This document shows, piece after piece, positions 9,396 through 18,172 of a stretch of DNA of 64,000 nucleotides (its first letter is position 1; the number at the start of each line of letters is the position of its first letter). A program made the position numbers and the translations under genes. The stretch is from contig NZ_JACJFM010000001.1 of assembly GCF_014164585.1 (NCBI RefSeq), forward strand, positions 186,001 to 250,000, written 5' to 3'. Source of the stretch: Oceanospirillum sediminis. Lineage in GTDB: Bacteria; Pseudomonadota; Gammaproteobacteria; Pseudomonadales; Halomonadaceae. The notes beneath the pieces were generated by a model. That model was not told the DNA's origin. It did not search any database and worked only from the letters and a program-made list of their open reading frames with translations.

Positions 9396-9893
9396 ATGAT
9401 CAAGAAACAGAAAGATTTATCTCACGATGAGCTGGATAGCACGGATTTGCAGATTTTGCGTAAGTTGCAGTCCGATGCACGTATCAGCAACAGTGCGCTA
9501 TCCGAACAGGTTAATCTCAGTGAAACACCCTGCTGGCGACGCTGGAAACGCCTGGAAGAAAACGGCTATATCGAACAGTACCGTACGGTGCTGAATCGCA
9601 GAAAAATGGGCTATGACATCGTGGTCTTTACCCAGGTCTCTTTTGCCAGTCATGAGGTCGAGCTGACCAATCGTTTTGAAGAGTTAATCAGTGGCTTTGA
9701 ATGGGTGCAGATGTGTCACTGTATCACTGGAAATGTAGATTACTTACTGCAACTGGTTGCGCGGGATATGGATGAGTTTTCAGAGCGTATAACCCTGATA
9801 CGCCGTATTCCTGGGGTGACGGCAGTGCAATCTCATATTTCGGTGAAAGAGGTCAAACGGGATTCAGACCTGCCAGTCGAGCCTGTACCTTAA
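9396..9893 (+). CDS. Lrp/AsnC family transcriptional regulator
   Basis: 165-residue regulator: an N-terminal helix-turn-helix (LDSTDLQILRKLQSDARISNS through the SETPCWRRWKRLE recognition helix), then an AsnC/RAM ligand-binding domain (VQMCHCITGNVDYLLQ). The sequence matches the Lrp subgroup with a Cys-Trp in the recognition helix (SETPCW). It sits divergently from the LysE-type exporter with 168 bp between the starts, so it probably controls that gene and itself. No good ribosome-binding site precedes the ATG. Confidence 0.9.
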   Translation: MIKKQKDLSHDELDSTDLQILRKLQSDARISNSALSEQVNLSETPCWRRWKRLEENGYIEQYRTVLNRRKMGYDIVVFTQVSFASHEVELTNRFEELISGFEWVQMCHCITGNVDYLLQLVARDMDEFSERITLIRRIPGVTAVQSHISVKEVKRDSDLPVEPVP

Positions 9894-9942
9894 AAAATAT
9901 GCTTTAAAGATCAAATAGCCCAAATATCAGGATAGCAAAGAC

Positions 9943-9970
9943 AAAAAAGGCGGAGCTAAATAGCCCCGCC
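9943..9970 (-). terminator. Intrinsic terminator of the RHH/basic-peptide operon
   Basis: On the minus strand AGGCGGGGCT and AGCTCCGCCT pair (one mismatch) around a 4-base loop and are followed by six T residues, 30 bp after the stop of the 39-residue gene. Confidence 0.8.
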
Positions 9971-10000
9971 TCTTAAAAAGCATAAAAGTAATCGTATCAA

Positions 10001-10120
10001 TTACTTCGCTTTTTTCAGCATCTTCTGCAGCTTTTTCAGCTTGTCAGAGTGCTTAGCAATTTTAGCCTGACGTGCTTTGATTGCTTTTTTCAGATCTTTT
10101 GCGTTAGCTTTCTTAGCCAT
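10001..10120 (-). CDS. Small very basic protein, 39 residues, unknown function
   Basis: A short frame beginning MAKKANAKDLKKAIKARQ and ending LQKMLKKAK. Sixteen of 39 residues are lysine and most of the rest are Ala, Leu or Gln, so it should form one amphipathic, positively charged helix resembling histone-H1-like tails. Support for a real gene: a GGAG site at the right distance before the ATG, the upstream ribbon-helix-helix gene 62 bp away on the same strand, and a classic terminator right after. A nucleic-acid-binding or toxin/antitoxin role is conceivable but not shown. Confidence 0.65.
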   Translation of the reverse strand: MAKKANAKDLKKAIKARQAKIAKHSDKLKKLQKMLKKAK

Positions 10121-10182
10121 GAGATGTATCTCCGTGCTTTTGAGTGTTAGTTTTCTATCCATTCATGGAAGGCAACCAGCGT

Positions 10183-10371
10183 TTAGTCCGCTGGATCATC
10201 CTGTTCATGCTCTTCAAGAAAACTACGAATAAATCTTCTAACCTCCCGTGCTGCACTGGTATCCAGTTCATCGCACAGGCTGACAAATCGGTCTCTTTCT
10301 TCACCGTTGATTCGAATAATCAACTGGCTATCTTTTTTTCCGGCTTTCTTAACCGTTCTACTCTTATCCAT
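10183..10371 (-). CDS. Ribbon-helix-helix (CopG/Arc-like) DNA-binding protein
   Basis: 62-residue protein. After a basic N-terminus (MDKSRTVKKAGKK) comes a short beta strand (SQLIIRIN), then two helices (GEERDRFVSLCDELDTS and AAREVRRFIRSFLEEHE), the layout of an Arc/CopG ribbon-helix-helix repressor. GAGG precedes the ATG. It is the first gene of a two-gene unit with the basic 39-residue peptide. A cluster of GATAGC and GATATCTAT repeats about 90-135 bp upstream could be its own operator. Confidence 0.75.
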   Translation of the reverse strand: MDKSRTVKKAGKKDSQLIIRINGEERDRFVSLCDELDTSAAREVRRFIRSFLEEHEQDDPAD

Positions 10372-10457
10372 GCATGCATCCTCAAAACCGGTAAATCAAG
10401 AAGAAAACGTACATGCATATCAAACGCTGTCACCAGATATTTGCTCGACACCAACAA

Positions 10458-10506
10458 GATAGCCAAAGATATCTATTTATTATCGAATTGATATCTATTA
10501 GATAGC
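10458..10506. promoter_or_regulatory. Symmetric GATAGC/GATATCTAT repeat cluster
   Basis: GATAGC (10458), GATATCTAT (10468), GATATCTAT (10490) and GATAGC (10501) lie in this order within 49 bp, upstream of the ribbon-helix-helix gene. Repeated short boxes at about two-turn spacing are typical of RHH operators. The remaining sequence from 10507 to 10660 is AT-rich with nothing else recognised. Confidence 0.4.
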
Positions 10507-10662
10507 AAATGTATATACACAAACAGGTTATACCGATGACTAAAGACTGTCAAACGCCCACTAGCTGATTTTCATTAAATTTTAATGACAAGAAAAAAAC
10601 TGTGACTAAAAACCAACTAAACGATGAAGGATAGAAAACGGATAAAAGCGGCAGTCTAAAGG

Positions 10663-10688
10663 ACAAAAAAACAGGGCCAGAGACCCTG
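10663..10688 (-). terminator. Intrinsic terminator of tauZ
   Basis: On the minus strand CAGGG and CCCTG pair around a 7-base loop, followed by seven T residues, 46 bp after the tauZ stop. Confidence 0.75.
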
Positions 10689-10733
10689 CTGAGTAGTTCG
10701 AGCTATAAGCTGAAATTAGCCACATTCAGCTCA

Positions 10734-11762
10734 CTAGCGGGCGATAAACAACCAGACCATCACCAGCAGTGCCAGGAACAGGGTTTCTGAAACCAGCAGC
10801 ATCACCGGCTTCCACCCCATAGTTGAGAGCTCTTTAAAAGAGGCCTTCATACCCAGACCGACCATCGCCACAATCAGACACCAACGGGACAGCTCAGTCA
10901 TCGATTCCAGAATAGGGGCTGGCACCACACCGGTACTGTTGATAGCGACGATAACGATAAAAGCCACCAGAAACATCGGGAGTGGCAGGCTGGAGTTACC
11001 AGCCTGAGCCTGGCCCTGACGGGTAAACAGCAGGGTAATGACCACGACAACAGGAACCAGGCAGGCCACACGCAGCAGCTTAGTAAAAGTGGCCACATCG
11101 CCGACATCGTCAGAGATCATATAGCCTGCACCGACCACCTGAGCCACATCATGAATAGTGGCACCCAGGAAGATACCGCTTTCAGCTTCATTCAGCCCGA
11201 CGCCGGTCACGATTAATGGATACAGGATCATGGCCACGGTACTCAGGGCGGTCACTCCGATGACGGTAAAAATCAGGTTGCATTCAGAGTCTTTATCTTC
11301 CGGCAGGACGGCGGAAACGGCCAGAGCTGCTGATGCTCCACAGATGCCTACCGAGGCACCAGACAATACACTCTGAGAGCGGCTGAGCCCCAGCCAGCGG
11401 CCACAGAAAACACCGAACATAATGGTGGCGGGCACACCGACCAGTACGATGGCAATAGGTGTGATGCCCAGCCCGAGTAGCTGTTCAAAGGTGATGCGGG
11501 CACCCAGTAAGGCGATACCGATCCGCAGCACGGATTTGGCAGAGAACTGGATACCGGCGACGCAGCGCCCTTCCTGAGACAGATAGTTCAGCGCCATGCC
11601 CATCAGCAGCGCATAGAGAATAGTCGGGCCGCCATAATGGTCAGAGACGAAGGTTGCAGCCATACCTACAACCAGGCAAAGCATAAAGCCGGGTAACATT
11701 TCGGTCAGCCAGGTTCTGCTGTTATCGGGCAGTAAGGTCAGCCCTTTCGCGCTATTGGCCAT
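10734..11762 (-). CDS. tauZ: TauZ/YeiH family (UPF0324) membrane protein, putative sulfate/sulfite or sulfonate exporter
   Basis: 342-residue protein with about 10 helices of the YeiH/COG2855 family. The members found in taurine gene clusters are called TauZ and are presumed to export the sulfur product. Family blocks seen: LLGARITFEQLLGLG, GICGASAALAVSAVLP, GATIHDVAQVVGAG. ATG 11762 is preferred over the upstream GTG at 11774 because GGAG lies 6-9 bases before it. It follows tauR and tpa on the same strand. Since no xsc is visible, the exported species might be sulfoacetate or sulfite rather than sulfate; that is inference. Confidence 0.8.
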   Translation of the reverse strand: MANSAKGLTLLPDNSRTWLTEMLPGFMLCLVVGMAATFVSDHYGGPTILYALLMGMALNYLSQEGRCVAGIQFSAKSVLRIGIALLGARITFEQLLGLGITPIAIVLVGVPATIMFGVFCGRWLGLSRSQSVLSGASVGICGASAALAVSAVLPEDKDSECNLIFTVIGVTALSTVAMILYPLIVTGVGLNEAESGIFLGATIHDVAQVVGAGYMISDDVGDVATFTKLLRVACLVPVVVVITLLFTRQGQAQAGNSSLPLPMFLVAFIVIVAINSTGVVPAPILESMTELSRWCLIVAMVGLGMKASFKELSTMGWKPVMLLVSETLFLALLVMVWLFIAR

Positions 11763-11872
11763 ATCGGTCTCCACAATCGTCCGGGTCCGGGATCTGTGGG
11801 TTCAGATCCTCATTGTGAAGGCAATATAACGTGTGTATTCCGTCGGGCGTTGGATACAAAAGCGATCTAAGT

Positions 11873-11882
11873 TTAGAACCAG
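11873..11882 (-). promoter_or_regulatory. Candidate TauR box upstream of tauZ
   Basis: TTAGAACCAG (CTGGTTCTAA on the minus strand), 110 bp before the tauZ start. The same decamer occurs upstream of tpa. It matches 8 of 10 positions of CTGGACYTAA, which I recall as the TauR repeat in Rhodobacter capsulatus. Confidence 0.4.
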
Positions 11883-11960
11883 TTGTTCTTTAAACAGATG
11901 GTACAGGCAGGAGAGCTGGTGCCAGAGCTCAAACAGCAGGTTTTAAACAGCGGGGATCAA

Positions 11961-13430
11961 TCAGTCAGGCACCATCTCCCGGATAATACCGGCCAGCTTT
12001 CTGATACCTGGCGCAATACGATCAGTAGAGATAGAAGAGAAGCCCAGGCGAAAATAGTTATCCGGACTGGAGTGCTGGTAAAAGTGAATCTTACCGGGTT
12101 CAATCAGAATGCTATCTGCCATGGCTCTTTGTTTCAGAGCGGCGGCATCCAGCCCTTCCGGTCCTCTTACCCAGTAACAGGAACCGCCAAAGGTCGGCGT
12201 GTCATGGCTGTCAGGCAGGTGCTGAGTCAACGCTTCATTCATCGCCCGCCAGCGGGCCTGATAGTTACGGGCGATATTCATCACCAGGGCATCGTGATAG
12301 CCCCGTTCCAGGAAGAATGCGGCGGCACGCTGGTTATTAGAGGCCGGATGGCGAATCATCAGGCGGCGCAGGGCTCTGGCTTCTTCAATCAGACGTTCTG
12401 AAGCCACGACGTAACCCAGCCGAAGACCCGGTGCCAGAGTTTTGGACAGACTGCCGATATAAATCACCCGGTCGCTGTTATCCAGACTTTTCAGAGCCGG
12501 GTTCGGTTTACTGTCAAAATTGGTCTCGCTTTCGTAATCATCTTCTATGATCAGAAAATCTTCTTCACAGGCTTTGCGCAGCAACTCATAACGACGCTCA
12601 ATAGGCATGGTGACCGCTGTCGGGCACTGATGGCTGGGGGTGGTGTAAATCAGATCACACTGATTCAGCTGGTCATCAACAATCAGCCCCTGCTGATCGA
12701 TAGCCAGCGGTTTAATCTGACACTGATGCAGGCTGGCAATATTGCGTACGTCCACATAGCCGGGTTCCTCTAAGCCCAGTACCGAGTGTTTGTCTAATAG
12801 CAGCTGAACCAGCATAAACAGAGATTGCTGAGAACCCACGGTCACCAGAATCTGTTCCTGCGAGGCCCAGACACCACGACGGGGCAATAAGCGGGTGCGA
12901 ATCTGCTCAATCAAGCGAGGATCATCATGATCCATGCTGTCGGCAGCCCAGTCACTGACGGCGGCATCACTGGCGGCATCCCGGCAGCATTCGCGCCAGT
13001 TAACACTGGGGAAGATTTTTTCATCGAACTGGCCATAAATAAACGGGTAGTCATAGGACTGCCAGTCCTGAGCTTTTACGATATTGCGCTGAGCACTTGG
13101 ATGAACTTTAAAGCGCTTTTCCCAATCGGGTAAGCGGACCTGGGGTGTCTGATCAGCCGCTGGGTTTTCCACCTGACCGGCCAGAATATCCGGATTCACA
13201 AAATAGCCACGGCGTTCCCTGGCGATCAGATAGCCATCATCCAGCAGGTGTTCATAAGCCAGTACCACAGTATTGCGGGCGATGCCCAGCTGCTGAGCCA
13301 GTTTCCGGCTGGAAGGTAAGGGAACATCCAGTGGAATATTGCCATTAAGGATGGCGGTGGCTATTTGCTCTCTGAGCTGCTTCTGCAGGCTGTTGCCTTT
13401 GTTCTGGGTCAGGTGAAAAAGCTGAAACAT
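11961..13430 (-). CDS. tauR: TauR-like MocR/GntR family regulator with aminotransferase domain
   Basis: 489-residue PLP-dependent regulator: an N-terminal winged helix of the GntR type (LPSSRKLAQQLGIARNTVVLAYEHLLDDGYL), a linker, then a class-I aminotransferase-like domain with the PLP-lysine region IYIGSLSKTLAPGLRLGY. It lies between tpa and tauZ, so TauR (the activator of taurine use) is the best reading. In the family, taurine plus PLP triggers activation of tpa. The frame begins at ATG 13430 with AAGGCCCCGAT upstream. The GabR or PdxR subgroups are alternatives, but the neighbours favour TauR. Confidence 0.82.
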   Translation of the reverse strand: MFQLFHLTQNKGNSLQKQLREQIATAILNGNIPLDVPLPSSRKLAQQLGIARNTVVLAYEHLLDDGYLIARERRGYFVNPDILAGQVENPAADQTPQVRLPDWEKRFKVHPSAQRNIVKAQDWQSYDYPFIYGQFDEKIFPSVNWRECCRDAASDAAVSDWAADSMDHDDPRLIEQIRTRLLPRRGVWASQEQILVTVGSQQSLFMLVQLLLDKHSVLGLEEPGYVDVRNIASLHQCQIKPLAIDQQGLIVDDQLNQCDLIYTTPSHQCPTAVTMPIERRYELLRKACEEDFLIIEDDYESETNFDSKPNPALKSLDNSDRVIYIGSLSKTLAPGLRLGYVVASERLIEEARALRRLMIRHPASNNQRAAAFFLERGYHDALVMNIARNYQARWRAMNEALTQHLPDSHDTPTFGGSCYWVRGPEGLDAAALKQRAMADSILIEPGKIHFYQHSSPDNYFRLGFSSISTDRIAPGIRKLAGIIREMVPD

Positions 13431-13803
13431 ATCGGGGCCTTGTGCTGAATACAGGCAACAGATCTTATGGGCGTTACGCTGTTGTTATCGTTACTATAGC
13501 CGACAGAAACACCGGAATACCATTATCGGATACCTGTTCTCAGACGGAATACGAAAGGAAAAAAGCTGAGATGGCTCCGGAAGTACTATCATGTCTGCAG
13601 ATAGCCTTCCGTTTGGGTGGGCCCTTCGAGGAGGAGGCAGCCATCCCAGCATAAAAGTGTGTTTATCCGCAGTCAGATAAACGATGGCATATTTTCTGAC
13701 CCCTGATGCCATCTCCTGATACCTCCTTAGAATTCCCCGTCAGTACTGGCAGGTACAACGAGGATATACGGAGCCTGTCAGACTCCGTATCCGGGACCAG
13801 CTA
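13431..13803. other. tpa-tauR intergenic region
   Basis: No gene recognised in 373 bp. It holds a hairpin after tpa (13766-13790) and a purine-rich stretch near 13620 (CGAGGAGGAGGC) with no good reading frame behind it. No copy of the TTAGAACCAG box was found here. Confidence 0.5.
13766..13790 (-). terminator. Hairpin after tpa
   Basis: ATACGGAG and CTCCGTAT form a perfect 8-bp stem with a 9-base loop, 14 bp past the tpa stop. There is no T-run, so read-through into tauR is possible. Confidence 0.5.
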
Positions 13804-15195
13804 TTACAGCTTGCTGGCGACTTCTGTCAGAGCTTCATCAATCGCATCAACGATCTGATCGATATCGGCCTGAGTGGCAATCAGAGCCGGTGCCAGACAA
13901 ATCGTATTATTCAGCGTTTCGAACGAACGGTTGGTACGTCCGATAATGACGCCACTGGCCATGCAGTGAGCCTGAACGGCTGAAGCGGTGGCTTCATCCA
14001 CAGGTTCTTTGCTGGTTCTGTCTTTGACCATTTCAAAACCGGCAAACAGACCTTTACCCCGGACATCACCAACCAGCGGGTGCTTCTCTTTCAGCTGATT
14101 CAGACGACCACGCAGGTATTCCCCCTGCATGGTGACATTCTCCAGTAGTTTTTCATCTTCGATGATCTGCATATTAACCAGAGCGGCTGCTGGACCGGCT
14201 GTACAGCCACCAAAGGTAGAAATATCGCGGAAGTAGCCCAGACGAGGGTTTTCATCTTCCTTAAAGGCTTCAAACACAGCTTCTGTGGTGACAGTACAGG
14301 AGATGGCGGCATAACCGGATGCCACACCTTTTGCCATGGTGACGATATCTGGCTGTACACCATAGTGCTGATAACCGAACCATTTACCGGTACGACCCAG
14401 ACCACATACCACTTCATCAATGTGTAGCAGGATGTCGTACTTTCTGCAGATCTCCTGTACACGATCCCAGTAACCTGCTGGTGGCTCAATCACACCACCT
14501 CCGGCAGTGATCGGTTCCAGGCACAGAGCGCCGACGGTTTCCGGGCCTTCCTGCAGAATCACTTTTTCGATCTGATCGGCAGCCCATACGCCATAGTTAT
14601 CTTTATCCGCTTCTTCCTGAGCGCGGTACTCGCAGCAGTGCGGTACTTCAACAAAATCCGGTACAAAAGGTCCGTACTGGGCACGACGCTCCAGCTGGCC
14701 GGTGGCACTCAGGGTCGCAATTGTTGTGCCGTGGTAGTCACGCTCACGGTATAAAATCTTAGTCTTCTTACCGCCGTACTTTTTATGGGCGATCTGACGA
14801 ACGATTTTGAATGCTTTTTCGTTGGCTTCTGATCCGGAGTTTGAGAAATATACCCGGCTCATGCCCGGCATCTTCTCAATCAGTTTTTTAGAAAACAGAG
14901 CGGCTGGTACGTTACCGGCGCTGTGAGCAAAGTAGTTCATGCTGACTAGCTGATCCCGTACCGCATCAGCAATTTCTGTACGACCATACCCCACATTAAC
15001 GGTCCAGACCGCACCGGATACGGCATCCAGGTATTCATTACCTTTTGCATCCCAGACCCGCATACCTTCACCCTTAACAATCACCATAGGATCGCTGGTC
15101 TCATAAGCCTTATGCTGAGACAGGTGGTGCCACACGTGGTTACGGTCGCTGTTTACGACATCCAGGGAGTCAAAATCATTTACGTTATAAGTCAT
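13804..15195 (-). CDS. tpa: Taurine:pyruvate aminotransferase
   Basis: Class-III PLP aminotransferase, 463 residues, that moves the amino group of taurine to pyruvate, giving sulfoacetaldehyde and alanine. The protein closely follows Tpa sequences I know: HVWHHLSQHK near the start, DAVSGAVWTVNVGYGR, IDEVVCGLGRTGKWFGYQHYG, and the PLP lysine at about residue 289 in TMAKGVASGYAAISCT. It starts at ATG 15195 after GAGG. It is upstream of tauR and tauZ. Sulfoacetaldehyde would pass to the SafD-like dehydrogenase at 23443, since Xsc is not encoded here. Other omega-amino-acid transaminases are less likely. Confidence 0.9.
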   Translation of the reverse strand: MTYNVNDFDSLDVVNSDRNHVWHHLSQHKAYETSDPMVIVKGEGMRVWDAKGNEYLDAVSGAVWTVNVGYGRTEIADAVRDQLVSMNYFAHSAGNVPAALFSKKLIEKMPGMSRVYFSNSGSEANEKAFKIVRQIAHKKYGGKKTKILYRERDYHGTTIATLSATGQLERRAQYGPFVPDFVEVPHCCEYRAQEEADKDNYGVWAADQIEKVILQEGPETVGALCLEPITAGGGVIEPPAGYWDRVQEICRKYDILLHIDEVVCGLGRTGKWFGYQHYGVQPDIVTMAKGVASGYAAISCTVTTEAVFEAFKEDENPRLGYFRDISTFGGCTAGPAAALVNMQIIEDEKLLENVTMQGEYLRGRLNQLKEKHPLVGDVRGKGLFAGFEMVKDRTSKEPVDEATASAVQAHCMASGVIIGRTNRSFETLNNTICLAPALIATQADIDQIVDAIDEALTEVASKL

Positions 15196-15353
15196 ATGGG
15201 CCTCATCAAATCAATCAGTGAGACAGGTCTTGCTGCTCCGTTTCCATTACTGAACCGTGTGCGAAATCTTCTAAGAACCCTATGCACAACCGAGGATGGA
15301 GAAGCCTGTCTGACAATCCGTAAACTAAAAGTACCCTGCGTCCGGTTCAGCCG

Positions 15354-15386
15354 TTAGAACCAGATGTCAGACGAGTTTGAGGCCAG
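15354..15386 (-). promoter_or_regulatory. Candidate TauR direct repeat upstream of tpa
   Basis: TTAGAACCAG at 15354-15363 and a weaker TTGAGGCCAG at 15377-15386, with start-to-start distance 23 bp (about two helical turns), 160-190 bp before the tpa ATG. The first box is identical to the one before tauZ. The direct orientation suits MocR-type regulators. Confidence 0.45.
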
Positions 15387-15483
15387 AAAAAATAAGGTTA
15401 AAAGGTGGTAGGGAAGTATACAAAATGGTGCATTTTATGTTGTTAAATCAGCGAGATGCATTATTTCAGAGCCGGCTTTCCAT

Positions 15484-16401
15484 TTACTGATATCTGGAAG
15501 ATGGCTCACTCAGCAACCAATTCATAAACAGCTGTTTGGCATGCAACAGTTCCTGCGGCTGAGGGTCGACAACATAATAGCCTCCAGAGGTCTGCAGACT
15601 GAACTCCCTCAAACCGGTCAGCACCCCTGAATCCAACAGATCATCGACCAGAGTACCCCAGCCTATGCCCACACCCTGACCAGCAATGGCGGCCTGAATC
15701 AGCAGAGTATAGTTGTTGAACGTCAGTACGGGTTCTCCGGGAACGACCAGGCTGCGTCGGCCTTTAAAGTAGCTGTACCAGTCCTGCCAGCGCCCTTGCC
15801 CGGCATCGGCTCCCAACTTTAACAGAGGCAGGGATGCCAGTTTTTTATGGCTGTTTACCGGCCCATTCTGTTGCAGAAAACCCGGACTGCATATCGGAAA
15901 CACGACTTCATCGAACAGTTTCCGGCCAGCGAACTGGTCAGCAGGCTGATGTGAGAAGACAACCGCGACATCAGTATCCTGATTAAAAAAGTCATACTCT
16001 CCCTGTGAAGTAATCAGGCGAACATCTACTTCCGGGTGCTGTTTTCGGAACTCTGGCAAGCGCGGTAATAGCCAATAAGCGGCAAAAGCGAAATCAGTTG
16101 CGACATTTATACTCTGGCGCAAACGAGTTTTTTGCAGCTGTTCCAGGCAATTAACCATCTGATGAAAGCCCTCCTGAACCGCTTCATAGAGGTGCATCCC
16201 TTCTTCTGTCAGCGCCACTCCCCGGTAAATTCTGCGAAATAATTGCAGCTCCAGCTGCTTTTCCAGCCCCCTGATCTGCTGGCTTACGGCTGATTGGCTG
16301 GAGCCTAGCTCTCTGGCTGCGGCAGTAAAACTTAAATGGCGCGCCGCTGACTCAAATATGATCAGGCTTTGTGCAGAAGGTAATCTTTCTGAAAGTATCA
16401 T
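15484..16401 (-). CDS. LysR family regulator of the choline-sulfate genes
   Basis: 305-residue LysR protein: an N-terminal HTH (LIIFESAARHLSFTAAARELGSSQSAVSQQIRGLEKQLELQLFRR) and a periplasmic-binding-like effector domain. The sequence has the GcvA-like subgroup look. It is divergent from choline sulfatase at 16512 with about 110 bp between starts, the usual place for a betC regulator, so choline, choline sulfate or betaine may be the signal. It could also affect tpa, whose start is 289 bp downstream of its stop, but that is less likely. Confidence 0.88.
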   Translation of the reverse strand: MILSERLPSAQSLIIFESAARHLSFTAAARELGSSQSAVSQQIRGLEKQLELQLFRRIYRGVALTEEGMHLYEAVQEGFHQMVNCLEQLQKTRLRQSINVATDFAFAAYWLLPRLPEFRKQHPEVDVRLITSQGEYDFFNQDTDVAVVFSHQPADQFAGRKLFDEVVFPICSPGFLQQNGPVNSHKKLASLPLLKLGADAGQGRWQDWYSYFKGRRSLVVPGEPVLTFNNYTLLIQAAIAGQGVGIGWGTLVDDLLDSGVLTGLREFSLQTSGGYYVVDPQPQELLHAKQLFMNWLLSEPSSRYQ

Positions 16402-16511
16402 TAGCTCAGCTTATATCAGGTATTAATTCTGCCCCAGTTTACTCCGCTATGCCGACTGTTAAAAATAAAAATCGACAACAACAAACCGGACACAGAAAAA
16501 GGAAAGAAGCA

Positions 16512-18029
16512 ATGTCTCAGCAACAGCCCAATATTCTTTTCATAATGGCAGATCAGTTGGCAGCTCCTGTACTGTCGGCTTATGGAGGCAAGGTAGCCCG
16601 AACCCCTAATCTGGATAAACTGGCCGCTGGTGGTGTGGTCTTTGATTCCGCTTATTGCAACAGCCCTTTATGTGCGCCCAGTCGTTATGTGCTGATGAGC
16701 GGTCAGCTGCCTGCCAGAATTGGTGCTTATGATAATGCAGCTGAATTTCCTGCTGATATTCCGACATTTGCCCATTATCTGCGTCATGCCGGGTATCGCA
16801 CGGCACTGTCCGGCAAGATGCATTTTTGTGGCCCGGACCAGTTGCATGGTTTTGAAGAACGACTGACCACTGACATCTACCCGGCGGATTATGGCTGGTT
16901 TCCGGACTGGGAGGATTTTGATAACCGTCCGACCTGGTATCACAACATGTCATCAGTGACTCAGGCCGGGCCTGCCATCAGAACCAATCAGCTGGATTTT
17001 GATGATGAAGTGGTGTTTCACGCCCAGCGCTATCTGTTTGATCATGTTCGCGGCACAGACACACGCCCTTTCTGTCTGACAGTATCCATGACCCATCCCC
17101 ATGACCCTTATGCCATTCCGGAAGAGTACTGGAATCGCTACAGCGATGAAGAGATAGATCTGCCATCGTTTGAGATTCCGGATGATGAACAGGACCCGCA
17201 TTCCCGACGTTTACTGCACGTATATCAAATGGATCGGACTCAGATCAGTGATCAGCAGATCCGTAATGCCCGACGTGCTTATTACGGTGCGATCAGCTAT
17301 GTGGATGATCAGATCGGTAAATTACTGAATACCCTGGAAGCAGCAAGGCTGGCAGATAACACCATTATTGTCTTTTCCGGTGATCATGGCGACATGCTGG
17401 GTGAGCGTGGCCTCTGGTACAAAATGAGCTACTTCGAATGGTCTGCCCGTGTGCCCATGATGGTCTATGCCCCATCCCGTTTTGAACCGCACCGGGTAAC
17501 CGAATCGGTCTCTACTATGGATCTGCTGCCTACCTTTGCAGAGCTGGCTCATGGTGGCCAGACTCCTGAATATGCCATGCCCATTGATGGACGCAGTCTG
17601 ATGCCTCATCTGACCGGTAAAGGTGGTCACGATGAAGTGATTGGCGAATACATGGGCGAGGGTGTAGTCGCCCCTATGTTTATGATCCGACGAGGCCCTT
17701 ACAAATATATCTGCAGCCAGCCAGATCCGGATCAGCTGTTCAATCTGGAGGATGATCCACAGGAACGCACCAACCTGGCAGATGATCCGGCCTGTGCCGG
17801 GCTGATCGCTGAGTTCCGCCAGGAAGCGGCTGATCGCTGGGATTCTGAGGCCATTACCCGTGACGTGATTATCAGTCAGAAGCGCCGTCGCATGATTGCT
17901 GAAGCCCACAAACAAGGTAAAGAAACGCCGTGGGACCACCAGCCCATATTTGATGCCAGCCGGATGTATATGCGCAATAACATTGATCTGGATGATCTGG
18001 AAAAAAGAGCACGTTATCCACAGGTGTAA
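16512..18029 (+). CDS. betC: Choline sulfatase
   Basis: Arylsulfatase-superfamily hydrolase that splits choline-O-sulfate into choline and sulfate, in the cytoplasm (no signal peptide). It is 505 residues from ATG 16512, chosen because AAGGAAAGAAGCA precedes it and the protein then starts SQQQPNILFIMADQ as in other BetC proteins. The C-x-P-S-R motif (CAPSR) has Cys54 as the formylglycine precursor. GKMHFCGPDQLHGFEERLTTDIYPADYGW is split here as GKMHFCGPDQ and the following FEERLTTDIYPADYGW, both typical of BetC. It leads a run with a choline-type ABC transporter and SulP. Choline made here can become glycine betaine. Confidence 0.93.
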   Translation: MSQQQPNILFIMADQLAAPVLSAYGGKVARTPNLDKLAAGGVVFDSAYCNSPLCAPSRYVLMSGQLPARIGAYDNAAEFPADIPTFAHYLRHAGYRTALSGKMHFCGPDQLHGFEERLTTDIYPADYGWFPDWEDFDNRPTWYHNMSSVTQAGPAIRTNQLDFDDEVVFHAQRYLFDHVRGTDTRPFCLTVSMTHPHDPYAIPEEYWNRYSDEEIDLPSFEIPDDEQDPHSRRLLHVYQMDRTQISDQQIRNARRAYYGAISYVDDQIGKLLNTLEAARLADNTIIVFSGDHGDMLGERGLWYKMSYFEWSARVPMMVYAPSRFEPHRVTESVSTMDLLPTFAELAHGGQTPEYAMPIDGRSLMPHLTGKGGHDEVIGEYMGEGVVAPMFMIRRGPYKYICSQPDPDQLFNLEDDPQERTNLADDPACAGLIAEFRQEAADRWDSEAITRDVIISQKRRRMIAEAHKQGKETPWDHQPIFDASRMYMRNNIDLDDLEKRARYPQV

Positions 18030-18172
18030 CGGCCTGCTTACGCATAAGCACTGAACAGGTGAACAGACATCGCTCTTCAGTCTGATCTGAGACTAAACGT
18101 ATCCGCGACAGGCCAAAGAGCAGCGAATGCTTCTGTATTAAGTGAGCCAAAAATAATAAAAGGATTCTACCT

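Noticed and set aside
10144-10491. 115-residue plus-strand reading frame over the RHH gene
   Set aside because: The RHH protein on the other strand has a good start site and a clear fold; the plus frame has neither.
17322-17939. 205-residue minus-strand reading frame
   Set aside because: Antisense to choline sulfatase, with no start site or family similarity.
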